Shown here: positions 36,502-45,817 of the stretch, piece after piece | Layout of the letters: each line of letters starts with the position of its first letter | Numbering within the stretch: the stretch's first letter is position 1 | Origin: Bacteroidota bacterium | Lineage (GTDB): Bacteria > Bacteroidota > Bacteroidia > Chitinophagales > Chitinophagaceae | Direction of reading: 5' to 3' | Assembly: GCA_016868815.1 (NCBI GenBank) | Contig: VGFQ01000010.1 | Span: forward strand, 1-64,000 | Length of the DNA stretch: 64,000 nt | Program-made: the position numbers and the translations under genes | Notes under the pieces: generated by a model | Told to the model about the DNA's origin: nothing | Databases searched by the model: none | The model's input: only the letters and a program-made list of their open reading frames with translations

Positions 36502-38058
36502 TCATTTCCAATCCACCCGAGCAGAAGGGTAGTAGTCCACCCCCATGGCCTTGAAGCGACTGCCATGCTTGGCCAGCCGTAGCTTGTACTCGGCCCAATC
36601 CCTTCCCTTCGTGTCCGCCCAGCCGATCTCTGCGATGCCCGGAAGACGCGGGAACACCATGTATTCGATATCGTCCATCGTCTGAATGGTCTCCGTCCAG
36701 AGTGGTGCTTCTATCCCCAAGATGTCTTTTCGGGTGACGCCTTCCGTCAGCGTTGCCGGATCCCAGTTGTAGGCATCATCCACTTCAATATATCCCGCCC
36801 AGTTCAGGCCAAGCCGGGTAGTACTGTCATATTGCATGTCTAAATAGGCTTTTTTGGAAGGGGACATGATCACCTGGGCCCCTTTCTTGACTGCCAGTTG
36901 CGTGTTCGGCACATCGGCCCAGAATTGTACCGTCGTATTGGGGTGTAGGTCTGCATTCGCAATCTCATCCCAGCCGATGACTTTTTTGCCATACTGCTTG
37001 ACGATGGGCTGCACGCGGTTGACAAAGTCGATATAGTCAGCCGGCAAAGTCACGTGGCTCTCATCACCTCCAATATGTATCCAGGGCCCGGGTGTAAGGG
37101 TGGCCAGCTCGCGGACGACGTCTTGTATGAAGGCATAGGTAGAGTCATTTTTGGCGCAGAACGTGCTAAAGCCTACTTCAATGCCTGTATAAAGAGTGTG
37201 GACGGTGTCCCGACAGTTGAGCCAGGGATAGGAGACAATCGCCGCATTGGTATGACCTGGCATGTCAATCTCCGGAATGATGGTGACAAACCGATCAGCC
37301 GCGTGGCGAACAATCTCGGCATATTCATCTTGGGTATAGAACCCGCCTTTTCCGCCACCCACCTGGGTCGATCCGCCAACCTCCGTCAGCTTAGGCCTCG
37401 ACTTGATCTCGATTCGCCAGCCTTGGTCGTCTGATAGATGCAGATGCAAGATGTTCATCTTGTACGCAGCAATCAGGTCGATGTACCGCTTCACCTCCGC
37501 CACCCCAAAGAAATGCCGGGCGACATCCAGCATGGACCCCCGAAAGGCATACTCCGGTTTGTCGCGGATTTGTACCTCCGGTACTATCCAATCCGTATGG
37601 GTCGCCACCGACGATGCTTCTATGGCAGCCGGAAGCAATTGCCGAAGGGTCTGGATGCCGTAAAAAATTCCAGCAGGCTTTTGAGCTAGTATATGTACTT
37701 GATAATCATTTATATCAAGTATGTAGCCTTCACCTCCGAGTGAGGTATCTGTTTCGTTCACAGAGAGTAGAATACGACCGGCACTGTCCGTCGTAATAGG
37801 ACCAGCCGGCAGCGTCAGCCCTGTAGCAGGCGCAAGGAGTTGTGATAGATATTGCCCAAGCTGCTTCATAGCGGCCGAAGTGTCACTGAGCTGAATGGTC
37901 GCCTTCGGAGTTAGACGGAAGGAAGCTTTTCCGGTAGATGCCTCCAGTGGTTTTGGGATCAGCGGCAGGGGCGAGGCCTCTTCCTTCCCTCCTAGGCAAG
38001 ACGTCGCGGCACAGGCCAGCAAGGCACAGCAAAATCTATTCACAGAGGAAATGCCCAT
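36502..38058 (-). CDS. GH20 beta-N-acetylhexosaminidase lipoprotein
   Basis: 518 residues from ATG 38058, with a lipoprotein-like start (RFCCALLACAATSCLGG). An N-terminal GH20b domain (IPKPLEASTGKASFRL to about residue 130) precedes the catalytic barrel with RGSMLDVARHFF, LHLHLSDDQGWRIEI and HIGGDES, whose Asp-Glu pair is the substrate-assisted catalytic dyad. It removes terminal GlcNAc or GalNAc. Together with the converging fucosidase it suggests use of host- or algae-type fucosylated glycans (inference). Confidence 0.9.
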   Translation of the reverse strand: MGISSVNRFCCALLACAATSCLGGKEEASPLPLIPKPLEASTGKASFRLTPKATIQLSDTSAAMKQLGQYLSQLLAPATGLTLPAGPITTDSAGRILLSVNETDTSLGGEGYILDINDYQVHILAQKPAGIFYGIQTLRQLLPAAIEASSVATHTDWIVPEVQIRDKPEYAFRGSMLDVARHFFGVAEVKRYIDLIAAYKMNILHLHLSDDQGWRIEIKSRPKLTEVGGSTQVGGGKGGFYTQDEYAEIVRHAADRFVTIIPEIDMPGHTNAAIVSYPWLNCRDTVHTLYTGIEVGFSTFCAKNDSTYAFIQDVVRELATLTPGPWIHIGGDESHVTLPADYIDFVNRVQPIVKQYGKKVIGWDEIANADLHPNTTVQFWADVPNTQLAVKKGAQVIMSPSKKAYLDMQYDSTTRLGLNWAGYIEVDDAYNWDPATLTEGVTRKDILGIEAPLWTETIQTMDDIEYMVFPRLPGIAEIGWADTKGRDWAEYKLRLAKHGSRFKAMGVDYYPSARVDWK

Positions 38059-38096
38059 GTATATTGATTTGATTTCAAGGTATCTAATATTTGCTA

Positions 38097-38124
38097 ATGA
38101 TACAAAGTCGTACTTTAGTATCAT
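38097..38124. promoter_or_regulatory. Inverted repeat over a probable promoter
   Basis: ATGATACAAAGT (38097-38108) and ACTTTAGTATCAT (38112-38124) are inverted arms with one base bulged. They lie between the divergent GH20 and 2Fe-2S subunit genes. TTG (38091-38093), 17 bp and TACTTTAG (38111-38118) resemble a plus-strand -33/-7 pair, so the repeat would cover the -7 element like an operator. Confidence 0.45.
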
Positions 38125-38189
38125 ATACAACTTCCTTTCGAACACCATTCTTCCGAAGAGATCCATTCACGGGCTTAAAATGATTCATC

Positions 38190-38663
38190 ATGCCAGTGTA
38201 TTCCATAAAAGTCAACGGTAAACTACAGCAGGCAGACGTTGCAGCAGATACCCCTTTGCTGTGGGTCTTGCGCGACCACCTGCGCCTGACAGGCACCAAG
38301 TATGGATGTGGCATCGGCCAGTGTGGTGCCTGTACGGTGCACCTTGACGGCAATGCCGTCAGGTCCTGCCTCCTGCCCATCTCGGCTGTCGGCAAAGGCT
38401 TGGTGACGACCATCGAAGGGCTTTCCGAGAAAGGAGACCATCCTGTGCAACTGGCCTGGGAGGAAGTCGACGTCCCACAATGCGGATATTGCCAGGCCGG
38501 CCAGATCATGACGGCTGCCGCCTTCCTCAAACGTACCCCCAACCCCAGCCAGCAGCAAGTGATGGATGCCATGCAGGGCAACCTCTGTCGCTGCGGGGCC
38601 TACCACCGCATCCGCGAAGGCGTAATGGCGGCTGCCAAAAAAGTCGCTGCCAAGAAGGCATAG
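38190..38663 (+). CDS. 2Fe-2S subunit of a molybdenum hydroxylase (isoquinoline 1-oxidoreductase alpha type)
   Basis: 157 residues with two iron-sulfur clusters: plant-ferredoxin type ([17 protein letters not shown] and a later Cys in VRSCLLP) and the helical domain type (CGYCQAGQ and NLCRCGAY). It passes electrons from the molybdenum site of the large subunit encoded next. The Ala/Lys-rich C-terminal tail is short. The pair resembles IorA/IorB, which need no FAD subunit. Confidence 0.88.
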   Translation: MPVYSIKVNGKLQQADVAADTPLLWVLRDHLRLTGTKYGCGIGQCGACTVHLDGNAVRSCLLPISAVGKGLVTTIEGLSEKGDHPVQLAWEEVDVPQCGYCQAGQIMTAAAFLKRTPNPSQQQVMDAMQGNLCRCGAYHRIREGVMAAAKKVAAKKA

Positions 38664-38741
38664 CCCTTATAAAAGTCTATGTCTCTGAAGGGAAGCAACC
38701 GTTTACACATTTGAACCTGACACTCGAAAAAGCAATACGAC

Positions 38742-40877
38742 ATGGGTACCCCAACAAATGATAGCCGCAGGGAGTTTCTCAAAAACCTGTCATGGGCCGG
38801 AGGGGGTCTGCTGTTGGGATTCCAGTGGGACAGTGTGGAGGCCTCTATGCCTTCGCTACTGAACGTCCGCCAGGCCACAGCCCCGGCCTTCAACAGCTAT
38901 CTGGCGATCGCTGCCAACGGGCAGGTGACGATCTTTTCGCCCAACCCCGAGCTGGGGCAGAACATCATGACATCCTTCGCACAAATTGTAGCGGAAGAGC
39001 TCGATGCCGACTGGAAGCAGGTGCGCGTAGAACAGGCTCCGCTGGATGCCAAGCGCTTTGACAGGCAACTCACAGGCGGCAGCGGAGCTATTCCCCATTC
39101 GTGGACCAGACTGCGTAAGGCAGGCGCTTCTGCCCGCTATCTGCTCGTCGGCGCGGCCGCCGGCCGTTGGGGGGTGCCAGCGCAAGAATGCACTACAGAG
39201 GCCGGCTTCGTGCACCATAAGCCTTCAAAACGCAAGGCTGGTTACGGCGAGCTGGCTGAGGCAGCTGCCGCGCTGTCACTGCCTGCAGACATTCCCTTGA
39301 AAGATCGGAAAGACTTTAAAATCATCGGAAAACCTGTCAAGAATGTCGCGGGCAGAGACATCGTCACAGGCAAGGGAATTTTTGGGCTAGACGTCTATCG
39401 CGAAGGCATGGTGCATGCCGTCGTACAACATCCGCCAGCCTTCGGCACCAAGTTGAAATCTTTCGATGCTAGTGCCGCTAAGGCCATGCCCGGCGTCATC
39501 AACGTGGTCTCGTTTAAGAACAACGTGGCCGTCGTGGCCCGAAGTACCTGGGAAGCCCTGCAGGCCCGCAAAGCCATCCATATAGAATATGAGAAAGAAG
39601 CGGCCATCGAGCACAGCACGGACCACGACCGATGGATGCAGGAGATGCTTGACAGCGACAAAGCCACCGTACGGCGACGCAATGGCGACGTAACGGCCGC
39701 CTTCCAGTCCGCCGCCAAAGTCGTTCAAGCCGAATATCAGAGCCCATTCCTGGCACATAACCCGATGGAGCCAATGAACTTCTTCGCCGACGTGCGAAGC
39801 AACGGCGTCGAGCTGATTGGTCCTACCCAGACGCCTGCCAATGCCCGTGCACAAGTATCGAAGCTGGTAGGTATGCCCGAAGACAAAATCACCCTGCAGC
39901 TGACTCGCCTGGGTGGCGGCTTTGGCCGAAGGCTGCGGAACGATTATGTCCTAGATGCGGCCGAACTGTCGATGATATTACAAAAGCCCGTCAAAGTCGT
40001 ATGGACCCGCGAAGATGATATGACAGGTGGCGTCTACCGCCCTGCCGTTCGCTACCGCTTTCGGGCTGCATTGGACAAAGATGGAAACCTTATCGGATAT
40101 CATCTCCGGGGGGCTGGCATCAATGCCGACAACAGCACCCGTGAAGATAATTTTCCCTCAGGTGCCGTCGAACATCTCCTCATAGAATCCATCGACCATA
40201 AGTCTCCCATCACGACGGGTGCATGGAGGGCCCCCACTACCAACTTCCTCGCCTATGCCGAGCAGTCGTTTCTGGACGAAGTCGCAGCCGCAGCCGGCAA
40301 AGATCCTGTCCAGTTTCGCTTGGATCTCCTCGCTAAGGCTCGTCAGCAGCCTGTCGGGGCGGTTAAATATAACATCGAACGCATGGAAGCGGTGATTCGT
40401 AAAGCGGCGGAGGTCTCAGGCTGGGGAAAGAAGAAAGGTGTCGCCCAAGGCTTCAGTGTATATTTCTCCCATGCCTCTTATGTTGCCCAGGTGGCAGAAG
40501 TGACGATGCGCGGTGGGAAGCCATCCCTGTCAAGAGTATATGCGGCGGCCGACTGCGGACAGGTAGTCAACCTCAGCGGATCACGCCAGCAAGTGATGGG
40601 TGCCATCGTCGATGGACTGGGTCATGCCATGTACGGACGAATCAGCTTCAAAGAAGGGAAGGCCCAGCAAGCCAATTTCCATCAATACCGGCTCATACGG
40701 ATGAAAGAGATACCTGAAGTGGAAGTTGTCTTTGTAGAAAACGACTTCGACCCGACAGGCCTTGGAGAGCCAGCCCTCCCCCCGACGGGTGGTGCCGTGG
40801 CCAATGCCATCTTTGGAGCAACCGGTATACGCCTGTACCAGCAGCCTTTTGCAGACCATTCCTTGTTCAAGGGGTGA
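38742..40877 (+). CDS. Molybdopterin subunit of a xanthine oxidase-family hydroxylase (IorB type)
   Basis: 711 residues. The N-terminus contains a twin-arginine signal ([20 protein letters not shown]), so the enzyme is probably exported folded with its cofactor. Family motifs include [41 protein letters not shown] and [21 protein letters not shown], with [19 protein letters not shown] near the end. Such enzymes hydroxylate aldehydes or N-heterocycles; the substrate is unknown. The 2Fe-2S subunit gene is 78 bp upstream. No XdhC/CoxI maturation gene is in the window. Confidence 0.88.
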   Translation: MGTPTNDSRREFLKNLSWAGGGLLLGFQWDSVEASMPSLLNVRQATAPAFNSYLAIAANGQVTIFSPNPELGQNIMTSFAQIVAEELDADWKQVRVEQAPLDAKRFDRQLTGGSGAIPHSWTRLRKAGASARYLLVGAAAGRWGVPAQECTTEAGFVHHKPSKRKAGYGELAEAAAALSLPADIPLKDRKDFKIIGKPVKNVAGRDIVTGKGIFGLDVYREGMVHAVVQHPPAFGTKLKSFDASAAKAMPGVINVVSFKNNVAVVARSTWEALQARKAIHIEYEKEAAIEHSTDHDRWMQEMLDSDKATVRRRNGDVTAAFQSAAKVVQAEYQSPFLAHNPMEPMNFFADVRSNGVELIGPTQTPANARAQVSKLVGMPEDKITLQLTRLGGGFGRRLRNDYVLDAAELSMILQKPVKVVWTREDDMTGGVYRPAVRYRFRAALDKDGNLIGYHLRGAGINADNSTREDNFPSGAVEHLLIESIDHKSPITTGAWRAPTTNFLAYAEQSFLDEVAAAAGKDPVQFRLDLLAKARQQPVGAVKYNIERMEAVIRKAAEVSGWGKKKGVAQGFSVYFSHASYVAQVAEVTMRGGKPSLSRVYAAADCGQVVNLSGSRQQVMGAIVDGLGHAMYGRISFKEGKAQQANFHQYRLIRMKEIPEVEVVFVENDFDPTGLGEPALPPTGGAVANAIFGATGIRLYQQPFADHSLFKG

Positions 40878-40901
40878 GGCCGAGTCGCTGGCCTGCATCC
40901 T

Positions 40902-41192
40902 TTAATTCATCTGCAGGACCGGCAGCCGATAATATGGGCCGTCGACGACGAAGATCTCGGCAATTTCATAATTCCAGTAGCGGAATAGCGGCGACTGCCG
41001 CAAGTACTTCTCCACCGACTTCTTCGAGGCGGCCGTAAAGGTGATCCAGGCTTGCAGCGACTCCATCGTCACCACATACAGGTCGATGACTCCTTCCCGT
41101 ATCAACGTGTCAATATGCTGACGATGCTCCGGCAACGCCTGCATGAAATCATCGTCCATGAAAAAATGGATGGTCACCTGAAATTTTTTCAT
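40902..41192 (-). CDS. Small protein with muconolactone isomerase/YciI-like fold
   Basis: 96 residues from ATG 41192; the frame continues upstream but overlaps the mtaB end. The pattern [38 protein letters not shown] and [13 protein letters not shown] fits a ferredoxin-like dimeric alpha-beta barrel. No catalytic residue can be assigned. It is 31 bp downstream of mtaB, so probably co-transcribed. Confidence 0.6.
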   Translation of the reverse strand: MKKFQVTIHFFMDDDFMQALPEHRQHIDTLIREGVIDLYVVTMESLQAWITFTAASKKSVEKYLRQSPLFRYWNYEIAEIFVVDGPYYRLPVLQMN

Positions 41193-41223
41193 CGCGAAGG
41201 CTTTAAGTGCTGACCTAGCGTTT

Positions 41224-42492
41224 TTACAGTTGCCATTCGACAACCTTGTTGACCCAGTGAGGCCTGAAGGGTGTCGTGACGCGGATATAATTGTCGGTAT
41301 ACCCTTCCATCATGCCCGCGTCACCACCTTTTTCAAACAACACAGGGCGTCGTTGGCCGGTTTGGGCTTCCGTGAATGCGTGCATCTTCTGGAAGGAAAG
41401 GTTTCGGAGGATCTTGTTCCGTTTCTGACGGATCGGTACCGGCACGGTAGGACGGATCTCCAGCGCTTTGGTGTCTGCCCGCTCGGAGTAGGTGAAGACA
41501 TGCAGGTAGCTCACTTCGCTGTCGCGGAGGAACTCGAAGGTTTCCAGGAAGTCAGACTCCGACTCAGACGGGAACCCTGCGATGACATCGGCACCTATGC
41601 AGGCATGTGGCATCCGGTCTTTGATCAGACGCACTCTTTCTTCATACAGGGATCGACGATACCGCCGGCGCATGAGGCCCAGCAGCCGGTCGCTGCCGCT
41701 TTGCAACGGCATATGGAAATGTGGCATGAAGCGGTGCGAGCTTGCCACAAAAGACACTATCTCCGGGGTCAGGAGGTTGGGTTCTATCGAGGAGATGCGA
41801 TAGCGCTCAATGCCTTCTATCGGGTCCAGTTGCCAGCAGAGGGAGAGGAAATCCTCTTTTGTGCCATGGCCGAAGTCGCCCAGGTTGACACCCGTCAGCA
41901 CGACTTCCTTCACGCCCTCCGCGGCCAGCTGTTGTACCTGCTCCACGACCCGCGCAATGGTATCGCTGCGGCTGGCTCCCCTCGCACGGGGGATGGTGCA
42001 AAAACTACAGGTATAGTCGCACCCATCCTGAACTTTGAGAAAACTGCGCGTCCTCTCCGACAGGCTATGTGAGGCATGGAAATCTTTCACCTCCGAGATA
42101 TCGCAGCTGCAGACGCGCGTCGGTTCGCCTTTGCTGAAGTGGCGGATGTGCTCCGTCAGTTTGAACTTCTCCGCAGCTCCCAACACGAGGTCAACGCCTG
42201 GGATCTTTGCAATCTCAGATGCCTTCAGTTGTGCGTAGCATCCCGTGACGACGACCGTGGCCTCCGGTGAACGGCGCTGGATGCGACGGACGATCTGCCG
42301 ACATTCCTTGTCGGCATTTTCTGTGACCGAACAAGTATTGATCACGTAGATGTCCGCGGACTCTTCAAACGCACGCCGTGAAAAACCGGCTTGCTCCATC
42401 ATTCTGGTGAGTGTGCTGGTCTCCGAAAAATTCAACTTGCAACCTAAGGTGTGGAATGCAACGGTCGTGCCTGCTGAAATCGTATCCCTCAT
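41224..42492 (-). CDS. mtaB: tRNA t6A37 methylthiotransferase MtaB
   Basis: 422 residues. An N-terminal MTTase domain has three cluster Cys (FHTLGCKLN, INTCSVT, VTGCYAQL), the radical-SAM motif CDYTCSFC binds the second cluster, and a TRAM-like C-terminus follows. The NADKECRQIVRR and CTIPRARG segments fit the MtaB group, which adds a methylthio group to t6A at position 37 of Lys tRNA. It is divergent from plsC. Confidence 0.9.
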   Translation of the reverse strand: MRDTISAGTTVAFHTLGCKLNFSETSTLTRMMEQAGFSRRAFEESADIYVINTCSVTENADKECRQIVRRIQRRSPEATVVVTGCYAQLKASEIAKIPGVDLVLGAAEKFKLTEHIRHFSKGEPTRVCSCDISEVKDFHASHSLSERTRSFLKVQDGCDYTCSFCTIPRARGASRSDTIARVVEQVQQLAAEGVKEVVLTGVNLGDFGHGTKEDFLSLCWQLDPIEGIERYRISSIEPNLLTPEIVSFVASSHRFMPHFHMPLQSGSDRLLGLMRRRYRRSLYEERVRLIKDRMPHACIGADVIAGFPSESESDFLETFEFLRDSEVSYLHVFTYSERADTKALEIRPTVPVPIRQKRNKILRNLSFQKMHAFTEAQTGQRRPVLFEKGGDAGMMEGYTDNYIRVTTPFRPHWVNKVVEWQL

Positions 42493-42536
42493 GTAACATA
42501 AAGTTACGGGTCTTCTTTTCTTACTTTCTATTCTCT

Positions 42537-42559
42537 ATTCGTTTAATTGTTAAACGAAT
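42537..42559. promoter_or_regulatory. 23-bp perfect palindrome, probable operator
   Basis: ATTCGTTTAA (42537-42546) and TTAAACGAAT (42550-42559) are perfect 10-bp arms around TTG. That TTG is also the expected -33 element of the plsC promoter, so a dimeric regulator bound here should block it. The size and symmetry resemble MarR- or TetR-type operators (inference). Confidence 0.7.
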
Positions 42560-42574
42560 GATCGCCTATCTTTG
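42547..42574 (+). promoter_or_regulatory. Promoter of plsC-priA
   Basis: TTG (42547-42549), 17 bp and TATCTTTG (42567-42574) match the Bacteroidota -33/-7 consensus. The ATG at 42600 follows 25 bp later, which argues against starts further upstream. Confidence 0.65.
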
Positions 42575-42599
42575 TTCAACAATCATCCATTTTCCGGGT

Positions 42600-43358
42600 A
42601 TGTTTTCTTTTCTCTTCTGGCCGCTGCGGGTCCTTTATACGGCCTATGCGCTATTTTTTTTCTTGCTATGGATGCTGTTGCTGGCGCCCTTCGTTTTTCT
42701 GGCAGCTTCTTTCGGCAGGGTTCGGGGTGGCAACTGGGTACAGCTGGTGCTGCGCATCTGGGCAAGCATCTGGTTTTTTATGGTCGGCATCCGTCATCGC
42801 AACATCTATCGGTTTCATCCAGACCCTTCCCGACATTATATCTTCATCCTTAACCATATTTCCTACATCGACGTGGCCATGGCGGTAGAAGCAATCCGTC
42901 AGCCTTTCCGAGCGCTTGGAAAGATGGAGGTAAAGTCCTTGCCCGTCTTTGGATGGATCTATCGCATCTTTGTGATCATGGTTGATCGGAAGAACCCGGC
43001 TGACCGAGCACGCAGCCTGGCAGACATGCGGCAGTTCCTCGACCAACATATATCTATCCTTATCTTTCCGGAGGGAACGTTCAATGAAACCGACAAGCCG
43101 CTGAAGAACTTCTACGATGGTGCCTTCAAGATTGCGATTGAGACGGGTACGCCACTTGTACCCGTGGTCTTGCTAGATGGGCGGGACCGGATGCATCATC
43201 TTCATTTCTTATCACTGACCCCGGGGCCTTCCAGGGCTGTCTTCCTGCCACCCATCGAGGTACATGGGCTCACCCTGGAAGATGTGCCTGCCTTCAAGCA
43301 ACAGGCCTATCTTGCGATGGAACAATGCCTCCTCCAAAAGGCATCCTTTGCCAAATGA
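42600..43358 (+). CDS. plsC: 1-acyl-sn-glycerol-3-phosphate acyltransferase
   Basis: 252 residues from ATG 42600. Two N-terminal membrane helices (LFWPLRVLYTAYALFFFLL and APFVFLAASF) precede the acyltransferase motifs NHISYID (HxxxxD) and FPEGTFNE. It makes phosphatidic acid from lysophosphatidic acid and acyl-CoA or acyl-ACP at the membrane. The stop overlaps the priA start (ATGA). The upstream palindrome suggests specific control. Confidence 0.85.
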   Translation: MFSFLFWPLRVLYTAYALFFFLLWMLLLAPFVFLAASFGRVRGGNWVQLVLRIWASIWFFMVGIRHRNIYRFHPDPSRHYIFILNHISYIDVAMAVEAIRQPFRALGKMEVKSLPVFGWIYRIFVIMVDRKNPADRARSLADMRQFLDQHISILIFPEGTFNETDKPLKNFYDGAFKIAIETGTPLVPVVLLDGRDRMHHLHFLSLTPGPSRAVFLPPIEVHGLTLEDVPAFKQQAYLAMEQCLLQKASFAK

Positions 43359-45805
43359 AGCGCTACGCTGAAGTCATCATACCATTGGCAGTGCCAAAAA
43401 CCTTCACGTATTCTGTGCCGGCGACGCTGGACGGACAGTTGTTGCCGGGTTGCCGTGTCGAGGTAGAGTTTGGTGGTTCCAAGCGATATGCCGGCGTCGT
43501 CGCTGCCCTGACAGATGAGCGTCCATCCAGCTTCGAGCCGAAGCCCATTCTCAATCTGCTGGACATAGAGCCGATTCTGCACACCACGCAGTTGGAGCTT
43601 TGGAAATGGGTCTCTGAGTATTATTTCTGTAGCCAGGGGGAAGTCATGACTGCCGCACTCCCAGCCCATTTCAAGTTGAGCAGTGAAACCATTCTGTTGT
43701 TCAATGAAGAGTACGGGGATGACTTCACTCACCTGGACGGTGATGAGTATCTGGTCGCAGAAGGCCTGTTGTTGCGGCAGGAGTTACGGTTGGATGAAGT
43801 GCAGGATATACTAGACATTTCGAATGTTTACCCAGTCGTCAAGCGCCTCATCGAGAAAAAAGTTTGTATGGCCTGGGAGTCACTGAAGGAACGGTATGTA
43901 CCTAAGAAAGATACCTACATCCGTCTGCAAGATATGTATGCAGACGCCAGCGCCCTGGAAGGCCTGCTCAATGGATGGGACGTACGGGCCCCGAAGCAGA
44001 TGGAGCTGCTGCTGGCATACCTGCACCTGGCTCGTTCCGCAGGAGAGGTCCGACAGGCAGATCTGCTGAAAAAATCGGGTTGCAGCCAGCCCGCCCTCAA
44101 GTCGCTGATCGACAAAGGGGTGCTCGTATCGGAAAAAAGGTTGGTCGACCGAATACGGTCCATGCCCCGAGAGGTCTTGATCGATTTTACACTCTCTGCC
44201 GCACAGGCGCAGGCCCTTGACTCCGTACGGGCGGCCCTCCGGGAAAAGTCCGTCTGCCTCTTGTTCGGGGTTACGTCCAGCGGGAAGACGCAACTCTACA
44301 TTCATTTGATGCAAGAGTACCTGCAGCAAGACCGCCAGGTGCTGTTCTTGCTGCCAGAGATAGCCCTGACAGCCCAAGTCATCAGAAGGCTGCAGCACCA
44401 TTTTGGTGGCTACATCTCTGTGTACCATTCCAAGTTTAGTGCCAACGAACGGGTGGAGATATGGAACCGCGTACGGTCTGGGGAGACAAAGATCCTCCTG
44501 GGGGCGCGGTCTGCCCTGTTCCTTCCGTTCAGTGCGCTGGGACTGATTATCGTCGACGAAGAACATGACAACTCCTATAAGCAACAGGATCCCGCCCCTC
44601 GCTACCATGCCCGGGATACCGCTATTTATTATGCCTCTCGGGTGGGTGCCAAAGTGCTGCTGGGAAGTGCCACGCCCTCCCTTGAGTCTTATCAAAATGC
44701 AGTCACCGGCAAGTATGGGCTGGTAAAATTGTGTGAGCGCTTCGGCGGAATTGACATGCCGTTGTTATCTCTGGTCGACATGAACCAACAGGGGGCATCG
44801 AAACATGCCAGGCCGATCCTCTCAGACCCCCTACTGGCGGCGATACGAAAAGTACTGGATGCCAAGCAACAGGTCATCTTGTTCCAGAACCGTAGAGGCT
44901 ACTCGCCCTATATGGTCTGTGGGCTTTGCCAACATATTCCCCATTGTGATCAATGCGACGTCACCCTCACATATCACAAGCTCTTGCACCGTTTGCAATG
45001 CCATTATTGCGGCAGCTCATACCCTCGTCCGTTGACTTGCCCGGCCTGTGGCAGCAGCAAATGGCAGGAGCGCAACTTCGGCACCGAGCGCATTGAAGAG
45101 GAGTTGCGCCTACAGCTGCCGGATGCGCAGGTCGGGCGAATGGACTTTGACAGCATCAAAGGAAAGCATGCCCATGATGCCATCATCCAGTTGTTCGAAC
45201 AAAGGCAGATCGACATCCTTGTCGGCACACAGATGGTCGTGAAAGGGCTTGACTTCGCGCATGTTAGCCTGGTGGGCATCTTGGATGCGGACGGTCTATT
45301 GGGCTTTGCAGACTTCCGCGTCAACGAGCGTGCTTTTCAGTTAATGGAGCAGGTCAGTGGCCGTGCCGGGCGCAAGGGAAGCCAGGGCACCGTGATCGTA
45401 CAGACTGCTCAACCTTCGCATCCCGTCATCGGATATGTATTAGAGCACGACTATGAACGCTTCTTCACCTTCGAGGCAGAGGCCCGGAGACGCTTTCGTT
45501 ACCCACCGTTTGCCCGTATCATCCGGCTGACTTTTCGCCATAAATATCAAGACAGAGCCGATGCCTGTGCCGCCCGTATGGCTTCACAGCTCAGCCCGGA
45601 GCTAGGGTCCTATCTGCTGGGACCTGCCGAGCCCATTGTGAATCGCGTGAAGCAGATGTACCGCTCCGAGCTGGTACTAAAACTCCCCAAGCACGCGGGG
45701 GTGGTCAACCGTGCCCGGGTGCTCATACAAAAAGAGTTGGCAGTGCTGGGCAACGACAAGCAGTACCGCTCCGTGCTGATCGATGTCGACGTCGACCCCC
45801 TCTGA
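43355..45805 (+). CDS. priA: Primosomal replication-restart helicase PriA
   Basis: 816 residues from ATG 43355, which overlaps the plsC stop by 4 bp. The N-terminal 3'-DNA-binding domain (KRYAEVIIPLAVPKTFTYSV) is followed by a superfamily 2 helicase with FGVTSSGKTQLY (Walker A), IIVDEEHD (DEEH box) and GSATPSLES. Zinc-binding Cys pairs lie in MVCGLCQHIPHCDQCD and CHYCGSSYPRPLTCPACG, and the QVSGRAGRKG motif VI is present. It reloads the replisome at stalled forks. Confidence 0.93.
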   Translation: MKRYAEVIIPLAVPKTFTYSVPATLDGQLLPGCRVEVEFGGSKRYAGVVAALTDERPSSFEPKPILNLLDIEPILHTTQLELWKWVSEYYFCSQGEVMTAALPAHFKLSSETILLFNEEYGDDFTHLDGDEYLVAEGLLLRQELRLDEVQDILDISNVYPVVKRLIEKKVCMAWESLKERYVPKKDTYIRLQDMYADASALEGLLNGWDVRAPKQMELLLAYLHLARSAGEVRQADLLKKSGCSQPALKSLIDKGVLVSEKRLVDRIRSMPREVLIDFTLSAAQAQALDSVRAALREKSVCLLFGVTSSGKTQLYIHLMQEYLQQDRQVLFLLPEIALTAQVIRRLQHHFGGYISVYHSKFSANERVEIWNRVRSGETKILLGARSALFLPFSALGLIIVDEEHDNSYKQQDPAPRYHARDTAIYYASRVGAKVLLGSATPSLESYQNAVTGKYGLVKLCERFGGIDMPLLSLVDMNQQGASKHARPILSDPLLAAIRKVLDAKQQVILFQNRRGYSPYMVCGLCQHIPHCDQCDVTLTYHKLLHRLQCHYCGSSYPRPLTCPACGSSKWQERNFGTERIEEELRLQLPDAQVGRMDFDSIKGKHAHDAIIQLFEQRQIDILVGTQMVVKGLDFAHVSLVGILDADGLLGFADFRVNERAFQLMEQVSGRAGRKGSQGTVIVQTAQPSHPVIGYVLEHDYERFFTFEAEARRRFRYPPFARIIRLTFRHKYQDRADACAARMASQLSPELGSYLLGPAEPIVNRVKQMYRSELVLKLPKHAGVVNRARVLIQKELAVLGNDKQYRSVLIDVDVDPL

Positions 45806-45817
45806 GGAGACCTTTAT

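Noticed and set aside
42411-42599. N-terminal extension of PlsC
   Set aside because: It spans the operator palindrome and the -33/-7 promoter; ATG 42600 follows them.
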